A stretch of DNA of 64,000 bases, taken from CAYYMH01 sp964472785. Its GTDB lineage: Bacteria > Zhuqueibacterota > Zhuqueibacteria > Thermofontimicrobiales > Thermofontimicrobiaceae. Shown one piece after another: positions 42,043 to 51,415 of the stretch (the first letter of the stretch is position 1; every line of letters begins with the position of its first letter). Location of the stretch: the NCBI GenBank assembly GCA_964472785.1, contig CAYYMH010000004.1:67145-131144 (forward strand), given 5' to 3'. A program made the translations under genes and the position numbers. The notes under the pieces are model-generated. The model was not told the origin of the DNA. It worked only from the letters and a program-made list of their open reading frames with translations, and ran no database searches.

Positions 42043-43659
42043 GTGAAAATTAAATTGATCACATTTTTTGTTTTATTGGTAATCCTTTTCCACTGCGCCG
42101 TAACTCCTCCTCCCGTTGAGGAACGTCCGCCAATAATCCCTGAAAAGATGCCAGAAGTTCGCATTGGGATGTCTGAAAAGCTGGACTTTCTGAATTTTGA
42201 ATCAAATGGTAAAATTGAAATTTTCCAGGATGCCAAACCAATCGCACAAACAGTCCTTTGGAATAAAAAGTGGCGCGTGGAAATTCGTAACGCCCAACCA
42301 GCTAACATTACTTATCGGCTGCAATACAAAGAATTTGATACTGAGTTTGAAGCTCGCCAAATTCGGGATAAATATTTTGCTCTCGGATTGCCGGTTATAG
42401 TGGAACAATTTAAGAAAAGAAAATTTCAAGACGGAGAAATCAAATTCGTGAATACTTTTCCTGTTTTGTTAAAACCTGAATTTGAAACGGCGGATCAGGC
42501 TTATCAATATCAATGGACAATTCGGGACAAAATAACAGCGGTGGCGCTGCCTTTTATTAAAACGCCGCAGCAGGGCGAGGTTGTATTGAAAAATGTGGAA
42601 TCCGGGAAATCGATCAGCCAAAATTTAAGAATGGTCATCCGCGGGGATCAATTTACGATCAAATTACCTGCTGCAGAAGGTTTCCATTTTGAAAGCGAGC
42701 TGGTCCGAACCTATCGTAATCAAATCGAATTTATTATTGATCGCTTTGGCAAACTCACTATCGTTAATGTACTGCCAATTGAAACTTATCTGATGGGCGT
42801 CGTCGGATCGGAAATGCAAGAAAAATTTCCGCTCGAATCACTCAAAGCACAGGCTGTCACCGCTCGAGGATACACGCTCGCCCGCATCGGAAAGCAGCAC
42901 CGGCTTTCACCATTTGATCTTTGCGACGAGGTTCATTGTCACGTTTATGGCGGAATTGATCGTGAATCACCCAAAGTCACCAAAGCCGTCATGGAAACAA
43001 GTGGCAGAGTACTTCTTTACAAAGATAAAATATGCGATACATTTTATGCTGGCGTCTGTGGCGGACACACGGAAAATAACGAGAATGTTTGGGAAGGAGA
43101 ACCCCAGGCTTATCTCACGGGCAAACTGGATGCAAAGTTAAATAACCTTCCCGATGGTTTCCTTCAAAATGAAGAGAATGTCCGGCTTTGGATTGAGAAT
43201 AAGCCCGAGGTATTTTGTAACACACAAGACAAAGATGTTCCGGATTATTTGGAATACACTAAAAAATATTTTCGTTGGCAAGTTCGCTACACTCAATCCG
43301 AATTAAGCCAAATTATTCGCCAGAAAACCGGTCAAAATATTGGTACATTGATCGAGATCATCCCGGTTTTGCGAGGCGTGTCCGGCAGGTTAGTTGAAGT
43401 CAAACTACACGGTACAAATAAAACAATCTCGATTGAGAAAGAATTAGAAATCCGAAAAGCCCTCTCGGAAAATTATTTGTACAGCGCCTGTTTTGTTGTT
43501 GACAGAGACAGAAGTGACTTCATCTTAAAAGGAGCCGGCTGGGGACACGGCGTTGGTATGTGTCAAACCGGAGCCGCAATGATGGCACTGAAGGATTATA
43601 ATTATCAGCAAATTTTAAAACACTATTATTCCGCAGCAGACATTGTCAAATTGTATTAG
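42043..43659 (+). CDS. SpoIID/LytB-domain lipoprotein
   Basis: 538 residues from a GTG start with GGAG upstream. A lipoprotein signal ends at LFHCA. The C-terminal half holds the SpoIID domain: VLPIETYLMGVVGSEM, PLESLKAQAVTARGYTLA, CHVYGGIDRES, FYAGVCGGHTENNENVW and GAGWGHGVGMCQTGAAMM. Two N-terminal segments resemble SPOR-like spacing repeats (EFDTEFEARQIRDKYFALG). SpoIID proteins cleave denuded glycan strands of peptidoglycan; in non-sporulating bacteria they act in cell-wall remodelling. The stop overlaps or abuts the next gene. Confidence 0.9.
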   Translation: MKIKLITFFVLLVILFHCAVTPPPVEERPPIIPEKMPEVRIGMSEKLDFLNFESNGKIEIFQDAKPIAQTVLWNKKWRVEIRNAQPANITYRLQYKEFDTEFEARQIRDKYFALGLPVIVEQFKKRKFQDGEIKFVNTFPVLLKPEFETADQAYQYQWTIRDKITAVALPFIKTPQQGEVVLKNVESGKSISQNLRMVIRGDQFTIKLPAAEGFHFESELVRTYRNQIEFIIDRFGKLTIVNVLPIETYLMGVVGSEMQEKFPLESLKAQAVTARGYTLARIGKQHRLSPFDLCDEVHCHVYGGIDRESPKVTKAVMETSGRVLLYKDKICDTFYAGVCGGHTENNENVWEGEPQAYLTGKLDAKLNNLPDGFLQNEENVRLWIENKPEVFCNTQDKDVPDYLEYTKKYFRWQVRYTQSELSQIIRQKTGQNIGTLIEIIPVLRGVSGRLVEVKLHGTNKTISIEKELEIRKALSENYLYSACFVVDRDRSDFILKGAGWGHGVGMCQTGAAMMALKDYNYQQILKHYYSAADIVKLY

Positions 43660-43666
43660 TAAATCC

Positions 43667-44566
43667 GTGAACGTAATATTTCTTTTTATTGATGGCGTTG
43701 GAATTGGTCAACGGAACAGAAAGACAAACCCATTCGCCGATCAACAGATCAGCATTTTCAACCATTTTTTGTCAGATCAATTTCCGAAAAAAGTTAGATT
43801 TGATGGACTGGTAAAATCCATCACAGCCGATCTGGGTTTGGAGGGACTTCCGCAAAGTGCAACAGGTCAAACCGCGTTGTTCACCGGCAAAAATGCAGCA
43901 GAAATTTTGGGCTACCATAAGAGTGGTTTTCCGAATGAAACTTTGAGATCACTGTTAGAAAAATTTTCGATTTTTGCACGGTTAAACTCAGCTGGGAAGA
44001 AATCCTGTTTCATAAATGCCTACCGTCCAATATTTTTCGAAAAGGGGCCGGAAAAATTAATCCGCTACCTTTCCGTTACGAGCATCATGAACTGGAAAGC
44101 CGGATTCACATTTTTCGATTTTGAAGATTTAAATAATAAACGTTCAATTTATCATGATTTCACAAACAGAGAATTACAAAAAAAGGGATTTGAGATACAG
44201 GAATTTTCGTCTGAGATTGCTGGTAAAATTTTAGCGGTAACCAGCTCAAAATTCGACCTTAGTCTCTACGAATATTTTTTAACAGACCGAGCGGGTCACG
44301 CGCAAAAACTCGAACAAGCGGTGAATCTAATAATTGAATTGGAACGCTTTATTTTTACTGTTTTAAAAAACATTAATTTGTCCAAAACTTTGTTAATTCT
44401 CACCAGCGATCACGGGAATATCGAGGATTTATCCAGAAGGACGCATACAAGGAATCCTGTACCGATAATCTGTTGGGGGTGTCACAAAGAACAATTTCTA
44501 AAATCGACATCCTCAATTCTGGACGTCACGCCCACGCTGGTCAAACTTTTTACTGAAGAAATGTAA
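43667..44566 (+). CDS. Alkaline-phosphatase-superfamily metalloenzyme
   Basis: About 300 residues. VIFLFIDGVGIG near the start provides the first metal Asp, LPQSATGQTALFTGKNA the nucleophile region, and LLILTSDHGNIEDLS plus TRNPVPIICWG the C-terminal metal ligands, as in cofactor-independent phosphoglycerate mutase and phosphopentomutase relatives. A specific substrate cannot be named. The start is uncertain: GTG 43667 gives a clean N-terminus, while TTG 43643 would overlap the SpoIID gene. Neither has a good ribosome site, which suggests coupling. Confidence 0.8.
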   Translation: MNVIFLFIDGVGIGQRNRKTNPFADQQISIFNHFLSDQFPKKVRFDGLVKSITADLGLEGLPQSATGQTALFTGKNAAEILGYHKSGFPNETLRSLLEKFSIFARLNSAGKKSCFINAYRPIFFEKGPEKLIRYLSVTSIMNWKAGFTFFDFEDLNNKRSIYHDFTNRELQKKGFEIQEFSSEIAGKILAVTSSKFDLSLYEYFLTDRAGHAQKLEQAVNLIIELERFIFTVLKNINLSKTLLILTSDHGNIEDLSRRTHTRNPVPIICWGCHKEQFLKSTSSILDVTPTLVKLFTEEM

Positions 44567-44697
44567 CAAACTTCGGAGTTTTTAATTTTCAATGGTAAAT
44601 TTTCAATCGGAACAAACAATGGGAACTACTAAATTAAGCGGTCGTAAAATCATTTCAATTTTACTCAAATAAAATAATCAATAACCGATTCAAATAA

Positions 44698-47526
44698 ATG
44701 AGCGAACAGAAAAATATCTTTATTAAAGGCGCCCGGGAACATAATCTGAAAAATATCGATGTGGAAATACCGCGGGATAAATTCGTTGTCATCACCGGGC
44801 TTTCCGGGTCGGGAAAATCGTCTCTGGCATTTGACACGATTTATGCGGAAGGGCAAAGGCGCTACGTGGAATCGCTATCTGCTTATGCCCGCCAATTTCT
44901 CGGATTGATGGAAAAACCGGATGTCGATTACATCGAAGGACTCTCTCCTGCCATCTCAATTGAACAGCGATCTGCAAGCAAAAATCCGAGATCAACGGTC
45001 GGCACCGTTACCGAGATTTACGACTACTTGAGATTGCTATTTGCCCGCATCGGGAAACCGTATTGCTATAATTGCGGAAAACCGATCCAGCGACAGACTG
45101 TGCAGCAGATTGTGGATCAGGTGATGGATTTACCAAAATCCACTAAGATTCAGGTACTGGCTCCGGTGGTTCGCGGCAGAAAAGGTGAGTACCGGGAAAT
45201 TTTTGAGGAAGCCAGCAGAGACGGGTTCGTTCGCGTTCGTGTTGACGGCGAAATGCACGATCTTGAAGAAGAGATAAAGCTGGATAAATACAAAAAACAC
45301 AACATCGAAATTATCGTCGACCGATTGGTGATCGAACCGGATATCAGCGGAAGACTCACAGAATCGGTCGAAACTGCGCTACATCTGGCTTCAGGCATTG
45401 TACTGATTCATCAGCTCGATGGCGAGGAATTATTTTTCAGTGAACATTTTGCCTGCATCGATTGCGGTATTTCATATGAGGAATTAGCGCCCCGGATGTT
45501 TTCGTTTAACAGCCCATACGGCGCATGTCCGACATGCAATGGATTGGGCACAATCACTGAAATCGATCCTAACCTGATCATTCCGGACAAAACAAAATCC
45601 GTCAATGAGGGCGCGATCAAACCGTGGGGAGAAGCCCGGGAAGGTTGGTACTTCAGTCAGTTGGCGTCGCTGGCGAAAAAGTACGGATTTGAAATGGACA
45701 CTCCGTTTGACTCGCTTTCGTCGGAGCATCAGCACACTATTTTGTATGGCAGTAAAGGTGAAGAAGTGCACATGGTTTACAGTCGAAATAACGGGAAAGC
45801 TCATGCTGAATTTACCACCGAATATGAAGGTGTCATCCCAAATCTGCAGCGGCGCTATCACCAAACCAGTTCAAATTATATTCGAAACTGGATTGAAAGT
45901 TTTATGAACGTCAAAAAATGTGCTGATTGCGGCGGTTCCCGTTTGAAAAGAGAGTCAATGGCTGTGAGAATCGGTGACTTCAACATTCACCAAATCACCC
46001 AACTGTCCGTAAAAAAGACAGCGGATTTCTTTTCAAAAATAAAGTTAAATAAGAGACAAGAGCAAATCGCTCATCAAATCTTGAAAGAGATCAATGCCCG
46101 GTTACATTTTTTGATTAATGTCGGATTGGATTACCTGACCCTGGAACGAAGTGCTGGCACGCTTTCCGGCGGCGAAGCGCAGCGCATTCGATTAGCAACC
46201 CAAATCGGGTCTCAATTAATGGGTGTACTTTATATTTTGGATGAGCCCTCGATTGGACTGCATCAGCGGGATAACAAAAAGCTTATCCAGACGCTTCACG
46301 AGCTGCGCGATTTGGGAAATACAGTCATCGTCGTCGAGCACGATCAAGAGACCATTGAAAGCGCGGACTACGTGGTTGACTTGGGTCCTCATGCTGGCGA
46401 AAATGGTGGCAAAATTGTCGCTGTAGGCACACCTCAAATTATCAAGGAACATAATAAATCGATAACCGGCCAATATCTCTCCGGGACAAAAAGTATCCCC
46501 ATTCCGGAAACTCGTCGAAAACAAAACAACCGAAATCTGGAAATCTTCGGTGCGGCGGGAAATAACCTGAAATCGCTTAATGTAAAAATTCCATTAGGGA
46601 TATTTATCTGTGTGACCGGCGTATCCGGTTCTGGAAAAAGCACGCTCATTAATGAAACGTTGTACCCCATTCTGTTAAGAAAATTCTATCAGGGGAAAAA
46701 GAATCCGCTTCAGTACGACAAACTTATGGGATTTGAATTTATCGACAAAGTGATCGATATTGACCAGTCCCCGATTGGCCGGACGCCACGTTCCAATCCG
46801 GCGACTTACACTGGTGTATTCACCTATATTCGCGATCTGTTCGCTCAATTACCCGAAGCAAAAATTCGCGGCTACAAACCCGGACGTTTCAGCTTTAACG
46901 TCAAAGGGGGTCGTTGCGAAGCCTGTCAGGGCGACGGGATCATCAAAATCGAAATGCACTTTTTGCCAGACATTTACGTGACCTGTGAAGTCTGCAAAGG
47001 AAAACGGTACAACCGGGAAACACTCGAAATCAAATACCGCGGAAAATCCATCGCTGACATTCTCGATATGTCCGTAGCACAGGCCATGGAATTCTTCAAA
47101 AAAATCCCCAAAATTCATCGCAAATTAAAAACATTGTCGGACGTCGGACTGGGCTACATTCGATTAGGTCAGCAGGCGACAACGCTTTCCGGCGGAGAGG
47201 CACAGCGTGTTAAACTTGCTACCGAGCTATCAAAAATCAGCACCGGAAAGACGGTTTATATTCTGGACGAACCCACAACCGGACTGCACTTTGAAGACAT
47301 TAAACTGCTACTCAACGTTCTCAACCGTCTTGTCGAAAAGGGAAACACAGTGATCGTTATCGAACACAATCTGGATGTGATCAAAACCGCAGATTACATT
47401 ATTGATCTGGGTCCGGAAGGCGGAGACGACGGTGGCAGGATTGTTGCAACCGGTACACCGGAACAGATTGCCAAAGAACGTTCCTCATACACGGGTCAAT
47501 TTTTAAGTAGCATTTTATCGCTGTGA
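44698..47526 (+). CDS. uvrA: Excinuclease ABC subunit A
   Basis: 942 residues, full length. Two ATPase modules are seen: GLSGSGKSSLAFDTIYAEGQ near residue 34 and GVSGSGKSTLINETLYP near 640, with LSGGEAQRIRLATQIGSQL and LSGGEAQRVKLATELSK signatures. Zinc-binding pairs include CYNCG and CEACQGDGI with CEVCKGKRY. UvrA recognises bulky DNA lesions in nucleotide excision repair. No clear ribosome site precedes the ATG. The stop codon lies in the stem of a hairpin at 47515-47549. Confidence 0.97.
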   Translation: MSEQKNIFIKGAREHNLKNIDVEIPRDKFVVITGLSGSGKSSLAFDTIYAEGQRRYVESLSAYARQFLGLMEKPDVDYIEGLSPAISIEQRSASKNPRSTVGTVTEIYDYLRLLFARIGKPYCYNCGKPIQRQTVQQIVDQVMDLPKSTKIQVLAPVVRGRKGEYREIFEEASRDGFVRVRVDGEMHDLEEEIKLDKYKKHNIEIIVDRLVIEPDISGRLTESVETALHLASGIVLIHQLDGEELFFSEHFACIDCGISYEELAPRMFSFNSPYGACPTCNGLGTITEIDPNLIIPDKTKSVNEGAIKPWGEAREGWYFSQLASLAKKYGFEMDTPFDSLSSEHQHTILYGSKGEEVHMVYSRNNGKAHAEFTTEYEGVIPNLQRRYHQTSSNYIRNWIESFMNVKKCADCGGSRLKRESMAVRIGDFNIHQITQLSVKKTADFFSKIKLNKRQEQIAHQILKEINARLHFLINVGLDYLTLERSAGTLSGGEAQRIRLATQIGSQLMGVLYILDEPSIGLHQRDNKKLIQTLHELRDLGNTVIVVEHDQETIESADYVVDLGPHAGENGGKIVAVGTPQIIKEHNKSITGQYLSGTKSIPIPETRRKQNNRNLEIFGAAGNNLKSLNVKIPLGIFICVTGVSGSGKSTLINETLYPILLRKFYQGKKNPLQYDKLMGFEFIDKVIDIDQSPIGRTPRSNPATYTGVFTYIRDLFAQLPEAKIRGYKPGRFSFNVKGGRCEACQGDGIIKIEMHFLPDIYVTCEVCKGKRYNRETLEIKYRGKSIADILDMSVAQAMEFFKKIPKIHRKLKTLSDVGLGYIRLGQQATTLSGGEAQRVKLATELSKISTGKTVYILDEPTTGLHFEDIKLLLNVLNRLVEKGNTVIVIEHNLDVIKTADYIIDLGPEGGDDGGRIVATGTPEQIAKERSSYTGQFLSSILSL

Positions 47527-47549
47527 CATTCTGTTTTTCACAGCGATAA
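47515..47549 (+). terminator. Hairpin at the end of uvrA
   Basis: Perfect 12-base arms TTATCGCTGTGA and TCACAGCGATAA flank an 11-base loop. The uvrA stop codon TGA is part of the left arm. There is no T-tract after the stem, so it may stabilise the 3-prime end rather than terminate. Confidence 0.45.
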
Positions 47550-47611
47550 TAAATTCGGGGCGTTCTTTCAAGAAAATCAAGCAAATACAAATTATTTTTT
47601 ATAATAATTGC

Positions 47612-47640
47612 TTGACTTTTTAAATAAATTTTGTTATTAT
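47612..47640 (+). promoter_or_regulatory. Sigma-70 promoter before the RsbW-like gene
   Basis: TTGACT and TATTAT are separated by exactly 17 AT-rich bases. The start of the next gene is about 150 bases downstream, leaving a long leader with no clear structure. Confidence 0.55.
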
Positions 47641-47788
47641 TATTTTGTATTGCGGGTGTTTTTAATCTTTACATGAAATACACAACTCCTTGGGTCTAAT
47701 TCTCGGAATTGCTTCTGTATTTGGTTAATTTTGAGGGTTGATAGATTTTATCTAATTATATAAATTAGCATAAGATAGGAAGCAATAC

Positions 47789-48286
47789 GTGATGTTAGAT
47801 CTCTTCACCCCTAAAATCGTTGTGCCCGCAAAATCCGATTATCTGCCTGTACTCAGAAACTTCGTTTCACAGATCGGTAAAAAATATCGATTCACCAAGC
47901 ATGAGATCAATGCCTTTAAAATTTCCATCGATGAAGCCTGCACTAATATCATTAAACATGGATATAAAGAAAAAAACAACGGATCGATTACCCTAAAAGT
48001 GCGCATTAAAAATGACCGGTTGATTTTAGAGCTGATCGATCACGGAAAAAGTTTTGATCCTAACACGATCCACGATCCTAATATTTCAAGCTATGTTCAA
48101 AATGGGAAAAAAGGCGGCTTGGGAATTTTTATTATGCGGAAATTTTTGGATGCCATCGAGTACGAGGTTTCAAGCTTGGGCAATATTCTCCGTCTCACAA
48201 AACTAAGACAAGTCAGATCAGCAGAGCCAGTATTTCCAATTTTATCAGCACTGCGAAGAATGAAAGAGCGGATATTCCAAACGTGA
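47789..48286 (+). CDS. RsbW-like serine kinase / anti-sigma ATPase
   Basis: 165 residues of the HATPase_c_2 type. The N-box is FKISIDEACTNIIKHGYKE, and the G-boxes are LELIDHGKSFDP and KKGGLGIFIMRKFLD. Such proteins phosphorylate an anti-anti-sigma factor and bind a sigma factor, or act in related partner-switching. No sigma factor or STAS gene is next to it. A basic C-terminal tail of about 25 residues (ILSALRRMKERIFQT) is extra. GTG 47789 and ATG 47792 are both possible starts. Confidence 0.85.
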   Translation: MMLDLFTPKIVVPAKSDYLPVLRNFVSQIGKKYRFTKHEINAFKISIDEACTNIIKHGYKEKNNGSITLKVRIKNDRLILELIDHGKSFDPNTIHDPNISSYVQNGKKGGLGIFIMRKFLDAIEYEVSSLGNILRLTKLRQVRSAEPVFPILSALRRMKERIFQT

Positions 48287-48328
48287 ATTCATAAAACAGG
48301 TTAATGGCCGCTCAAGTTTTTGATTAAT

Positions 48329-48379
48329 TATGGAGTGCATCGTCTGTGATGATGCATGCATTGACGCAGTCGATGCATT
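48329..48379. repeat. Palindromic repeat, ATGGAGTGCA family, copy 3
   Basis: TATGGAGTGCATCG at the left resembles the elements at 30754 and 30904; an inner pair TGCATCG/CGATGCA can form a hairpin. It lies between two convergent genes. Confidence 0.45.
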
Positions 48380-48407
48380 TCAAATAACTATTTTAAAAAT
48401 CAGAAAG

Positions 48408-49253
48408 TTATTTCAATAATATCAATGGCTGGCACTTTTTGCAAAAAAAACTGCTCCGCTGTTTTTGCCGGATTCGCTGCACTTCCGATCCGCAACTATA
48501 ACAGGGCTCCCCTTCCCTGCCGTAAACCATGATCATTTTTTGAAACTCACCTTCGATATTGTACAGGCTGCGGAAGTTCTGTTTGCCGTTGCCCAAAGAA
48601 GTGCCCATTTTTTCGACAGCAGCCCGGAGAACATCAGGTACAAACTCAAATATCGTCTTTATTTCAGCATCAGATAGTGTGTCCACCCGACGCTGAGGAT
48701 GAATCTTGCAGCGAAATAAAATCTCGTTGGCATAAATATTTCCGATGCCCGCAATCTTGGATTGATCCATCAAAAATGATTTCACATCCAACTTTGACTT
48801 TCGAATCATGGATTCGAGCCGCTCCAATTGCCAATCTTCACTCAGCGGTTCAAGACCAAAATTTTTTTGCCAGTTATCCTTTTCATCACAATTCAAAAAC
48901 ACCAACGTTCCCAACGCTCTGGTGTCATTAAATTGCAGACTACTCCCCGATTTAAAATAAATAATCGTCCGGGAATAGGCATCCAAATCGGGCTTTTGAT
49001 TAGACCATATCAGTTTGCCGGTCATCCGCAAATGAATAACTAACTGACAATCATCCGCAAAATCAATCACAATAAATTTTCCTTTACGGTTAATTTCTTT
49101 TATGGTTTTGCGCTTGATTTGTTTGGGAATCAAATCCGGATCATTCTGTTTCCACTGATCGGTACGCATAATTTCTACTTTATCAATTTTTTGTCCAATA
49201 ATATTTTTTCTCAATTGACTGACAATGGTTTCGACTTCCGGGAGTTCTGGCAC
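48408..49253 (-). CDS. mutM: Formamidopyrimidine-DNA glycosylase
   Basis: 281 residues. The mature N-terminal proline catalyst is in PELPEVETIVSQL, read from a GTG start with a GGAGGA site. IHLRMTGKLIW, SLQFNDTRALGTLVF and IAGIGNIYANEILF follow. The zinc finger has CYSCGSEV and CKKCQP. It removes oxidised purines such as 8-oxoguanine. It is the only minus-strand gene in the 42-64 kb part and lies convergent to the RsbW-like gene. Confidence 0.95.
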   Translation of the reverse strand: MPELPEVETIVSQLRKNIIGQKIDKVEIMRTDQWKQNDPDLIPKQIKRKTIKEINRKGKFIVIDFADDCQLVIHLRMTGKLIWSNQKPDLDAYSRTIIYFKSGSSLQFNDTRALGTLVFLNCDEKDNWQKNFGLEPLSEDWQLERLESMIRKSKLDVKSFLMDQSKIAGIGNIYANEILFRCKIHPQRRVDTLSDAEIKTIFEFVPDVLRAAVEKMGTSLGNGKQNFRSLYNIEGEFQKMIMVYGREGEPCYSCGSEVQRIRQKQRSSFFCKKCQPLILLK

Positions 49254-49396
49254 GTTATCTGTCCTCCGTTTTTCTTAAAATCATTGACCACTGCGGTAAA
49301 AATTCGCCAACAAAAACCTTGACTTGAAGTTCTAAATTCATTAAATTAGCGGTTCTTAAAATATAATTTAGCGTGGACTTTTTGAATAGTTATTAA

Positions 49397-49840
49397 ATGT
49401 TAGATAAATCGATTTTGTTTCAGGCAAAATCTTTTTTATGCTGGGACAAATTTCATGAGTTGACGATTAAACTCGTCCCGATTCAGGAGACTGTCGGATT
49501 TTTTTATCCGCCGCAGAACGACTTGTCATCGATTGTGATTTTTTATCAATCGGCGCAAAATGATGTGACAAAATCGCTGTGCTTTTTGTTTCACGAAATC
49601 GGACATTATGTTCAGTGGGAATTATCAAAAGATGCCAAAGAAGAACGTTCGTTTTTCGAGCTGATGCAAATCGACAAGGGAACCAAAAAAGTAGAATTTG
49701 AACGTGAGGCATGGATTCGCGGCAGAGCCTTAATTGAAGAATTTTTAAATACAAACGGAACTGAAACGAATTCTGTTCTGGATAAATATGATGAAATGAG
49801 CGTGATTAGTTTAAAAAGTTATCAAACCGAAAAGAATTGA
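49397..49840 (+). CDS. Small protein with HEXXH zinc-protease-like motif
   Basis: 147 residues, no signal peptide. The segment CFLFHEIGHYVQWEL holds a HEIGH motif within a helix, followed 40 residues later by FEREAWIRGRALI, with a Glu that could be the third ligand. This is the arrangement of ImmA/IrrE-like and other small zincin domains. No DNA-binding partner is next to it. The gene ends 10 bases before murE and probably shares its operon. Family unrecognised; catalysis not shown. Confidence 0.7.
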   Translation: MLDKSILFQAKSFLCWDKFHELTIKLVPIQETVGFFYPPQNDLSSIVIFYQSAQNDVTKSLCFLFHEIGHYVQWELSKDAKEERSFFELMQIDKGTKKVEFEREAWIRGRALIEEFLNTNGTETNSVLDKYDEMSVISLKSYQTEKN

Positions 49841-49849
49841 GAGGAAACT

Positions 49850-51331
49850 ATGCAGTTAAAAACATTGCTGGATGAACTGGACGAAAAGAAGATTCACGGA
49901 CAAATTGATGACATCGACATTGAAGGTGTCGTTTATGACCCATTGCGTGTGGAAGCCGGATTTTTGTACGTTGCGATCAATATTTATACCCAATTGGACA
50001 AAATCGAAATTCCGGAAGGTCATGATAAAGTGGATGACGCAGTGAAGGCAGGCGCTGCCGCAGTTATTGTGCAGGAAGACAAGGGAAAAGACATTCAAGT
50101 TCCGGACAACGTTGTCAAAGTTGTGGTGCCCGATTCCCGATATGCCTTAGCCAAAGTCGCCAATAAATTTTATGATTTCCCGTCAGAAAAAATGAAAATG
50201 ATCGGCATTACCGGAACCAACGGCAAAACGACAACAACCCATATCGTCGAAAGCATTTTACTCGAAAAATATCGCACTGGTCTTATCGGAACCCTCTATT
50301 ATAAAATCAATGATAAAATCCACAAATCCAAAGATACCACACCGGAACCGCCTGATTTGCAGGAAATTTTTACCAATATGGTGAATGAAAATGTGGATTA
50401 TTGCGCGATGGAAGTTTCTTCACACGGCATTGATTTTTTCCGTGTGGAAGGTGTGAATTATAACGTCGCCCTGTTCACGAATCTTTCACAGGATCATCTG
50501 GACTATCACAAAACTATGGACCATTATTTGAAGACCAAGAAAAAATTATTTCAGTGGCTGGATGATAACGATCATGCCATCGCCAATATCGATGATCCGC
50601 ATGGCCTGGAATTTCTGGATGTCTCCGCAGCAAAGCCGATTTCGTTTGGCATCAAAAAACAGGCGGATGTGATGGCAAAAGACATTGAATTCAACATCAA
50701 AGGCACCAAATATCGTCTGGCAACGCCGATCGGGGAAATTGACATTGATCAAAAATTGGTCGGTTTATTCAATGTGTACAACAGTTTAGGCGCTGTTGCC
50801 GTAGCCATTTCCCAGGGATTCACTCTTGAAGAAATTAAACGCGGATTGGAACAAAACATCGTTGTCTCTGGTAGATTTGAATTAGTGGATAAGGGGCAGC
50901 CTTTTTCCGTTGTCGTCGATTATGCGCACACACCGGACGGTATGGAAAACGTGCTCAGTTTAGCTGAAACCTTAAACGCCAATCGCGTGATCACTGTTTT
51001 CGGTTGTGGCGGCGATCGCGATAAGGAGAAGCGCCCAATCATGGGAGAAATTGCAGATAAGTACAGCGACGTCGTCGTCCTTACCGCAGATAATCCACGC
51101 AACGAAGAGCCAGAGCAAATTATCAGCGAAATTTCCACCGGCATTAAAGGCGCGAAAACTTTCAAAGTGGTGGATCGGCGTGAAGCAATAAAATTCGCTA
51201 TCGATCATGCCGAGGAAAATGATATCATATTAATTTTAGGAAAAGGACACGAAACCACGCAAACGTTGAAAGATAAAACGCTTCATTTCAACGACGTCGA
51301 AGAAGCGGAAAATATTTTAAAATCGCTGTAA
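49850..51331 (+). CDS. murE: UDP-MurNAc-tripeptide synthetase (meso-DAP ligase)
   Basis: 493 residues. The ATP loop is GITGTNGKTTTTHIVE. MEVSSHGIDFFRVEGV and NLSQDHLDYHKTMDHY lie in the central domain. VVDYAHTPDGMENVL and VLTADNPRNEEPEQII follow; the DNPR motif predicts meso-diaminopimelate as the added residue, typical of Gram-negative cell walls. It works in the cytoplasm on the peptidoglycan precursor. A GAGGAAA site supports the ATG. It stands apart from the usual dcw cluster here. Confidence 0.95.
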   Translation: MQLKTLLDELDEKKIHGQIDDIDIEGVVYDPLRVEAGFLYVAINIYTQLDKIEIPEGHDKVDDAVKAGAAAVIVQEDKGKDIQVPDNVVKVVVPDSRYALAKVANKFYDFPSEKMKMIGITGTNGKTTTTHIVESILLEKYRTGLIGTLYYKINDKIHKSKDTTPEPPDLQEIFTNMVNENVDYCAMEVSSHGIDFFRVEGVNYNVALFTNLSQDHLDYHKTMDHYLKTKKKLFQWLDDNDHAIANIDDPHGLEFLDVSAAKPISFGIKKQADVMAKDIEFNIKGTKYRLATPIGEIDIDQKLVGLFNVYNSLGAVAVAISQGFTLEEIKRGLEQNIVVSGRFELVDKGQPFSVVVDYAHTPDGMENVLSLAETLNANRVITVFGCGGDRDKEKRPIMGEIADKYSDVVVLTADNPRNEEPEQIISEISTGIKGAKTFKVVDRREAIKFAIDHAEENDIILILGKGHETTQTLKDKTLHFNDVEEAENILKSL

Positions 51332-51415
51332 GAGTCTCTTAATTTTTACATGGCTAAAGCGCAATATCGTTATTTTCGGACACATAAAAATCGTGCATTC
51401 ACCAATTTTGGGATT

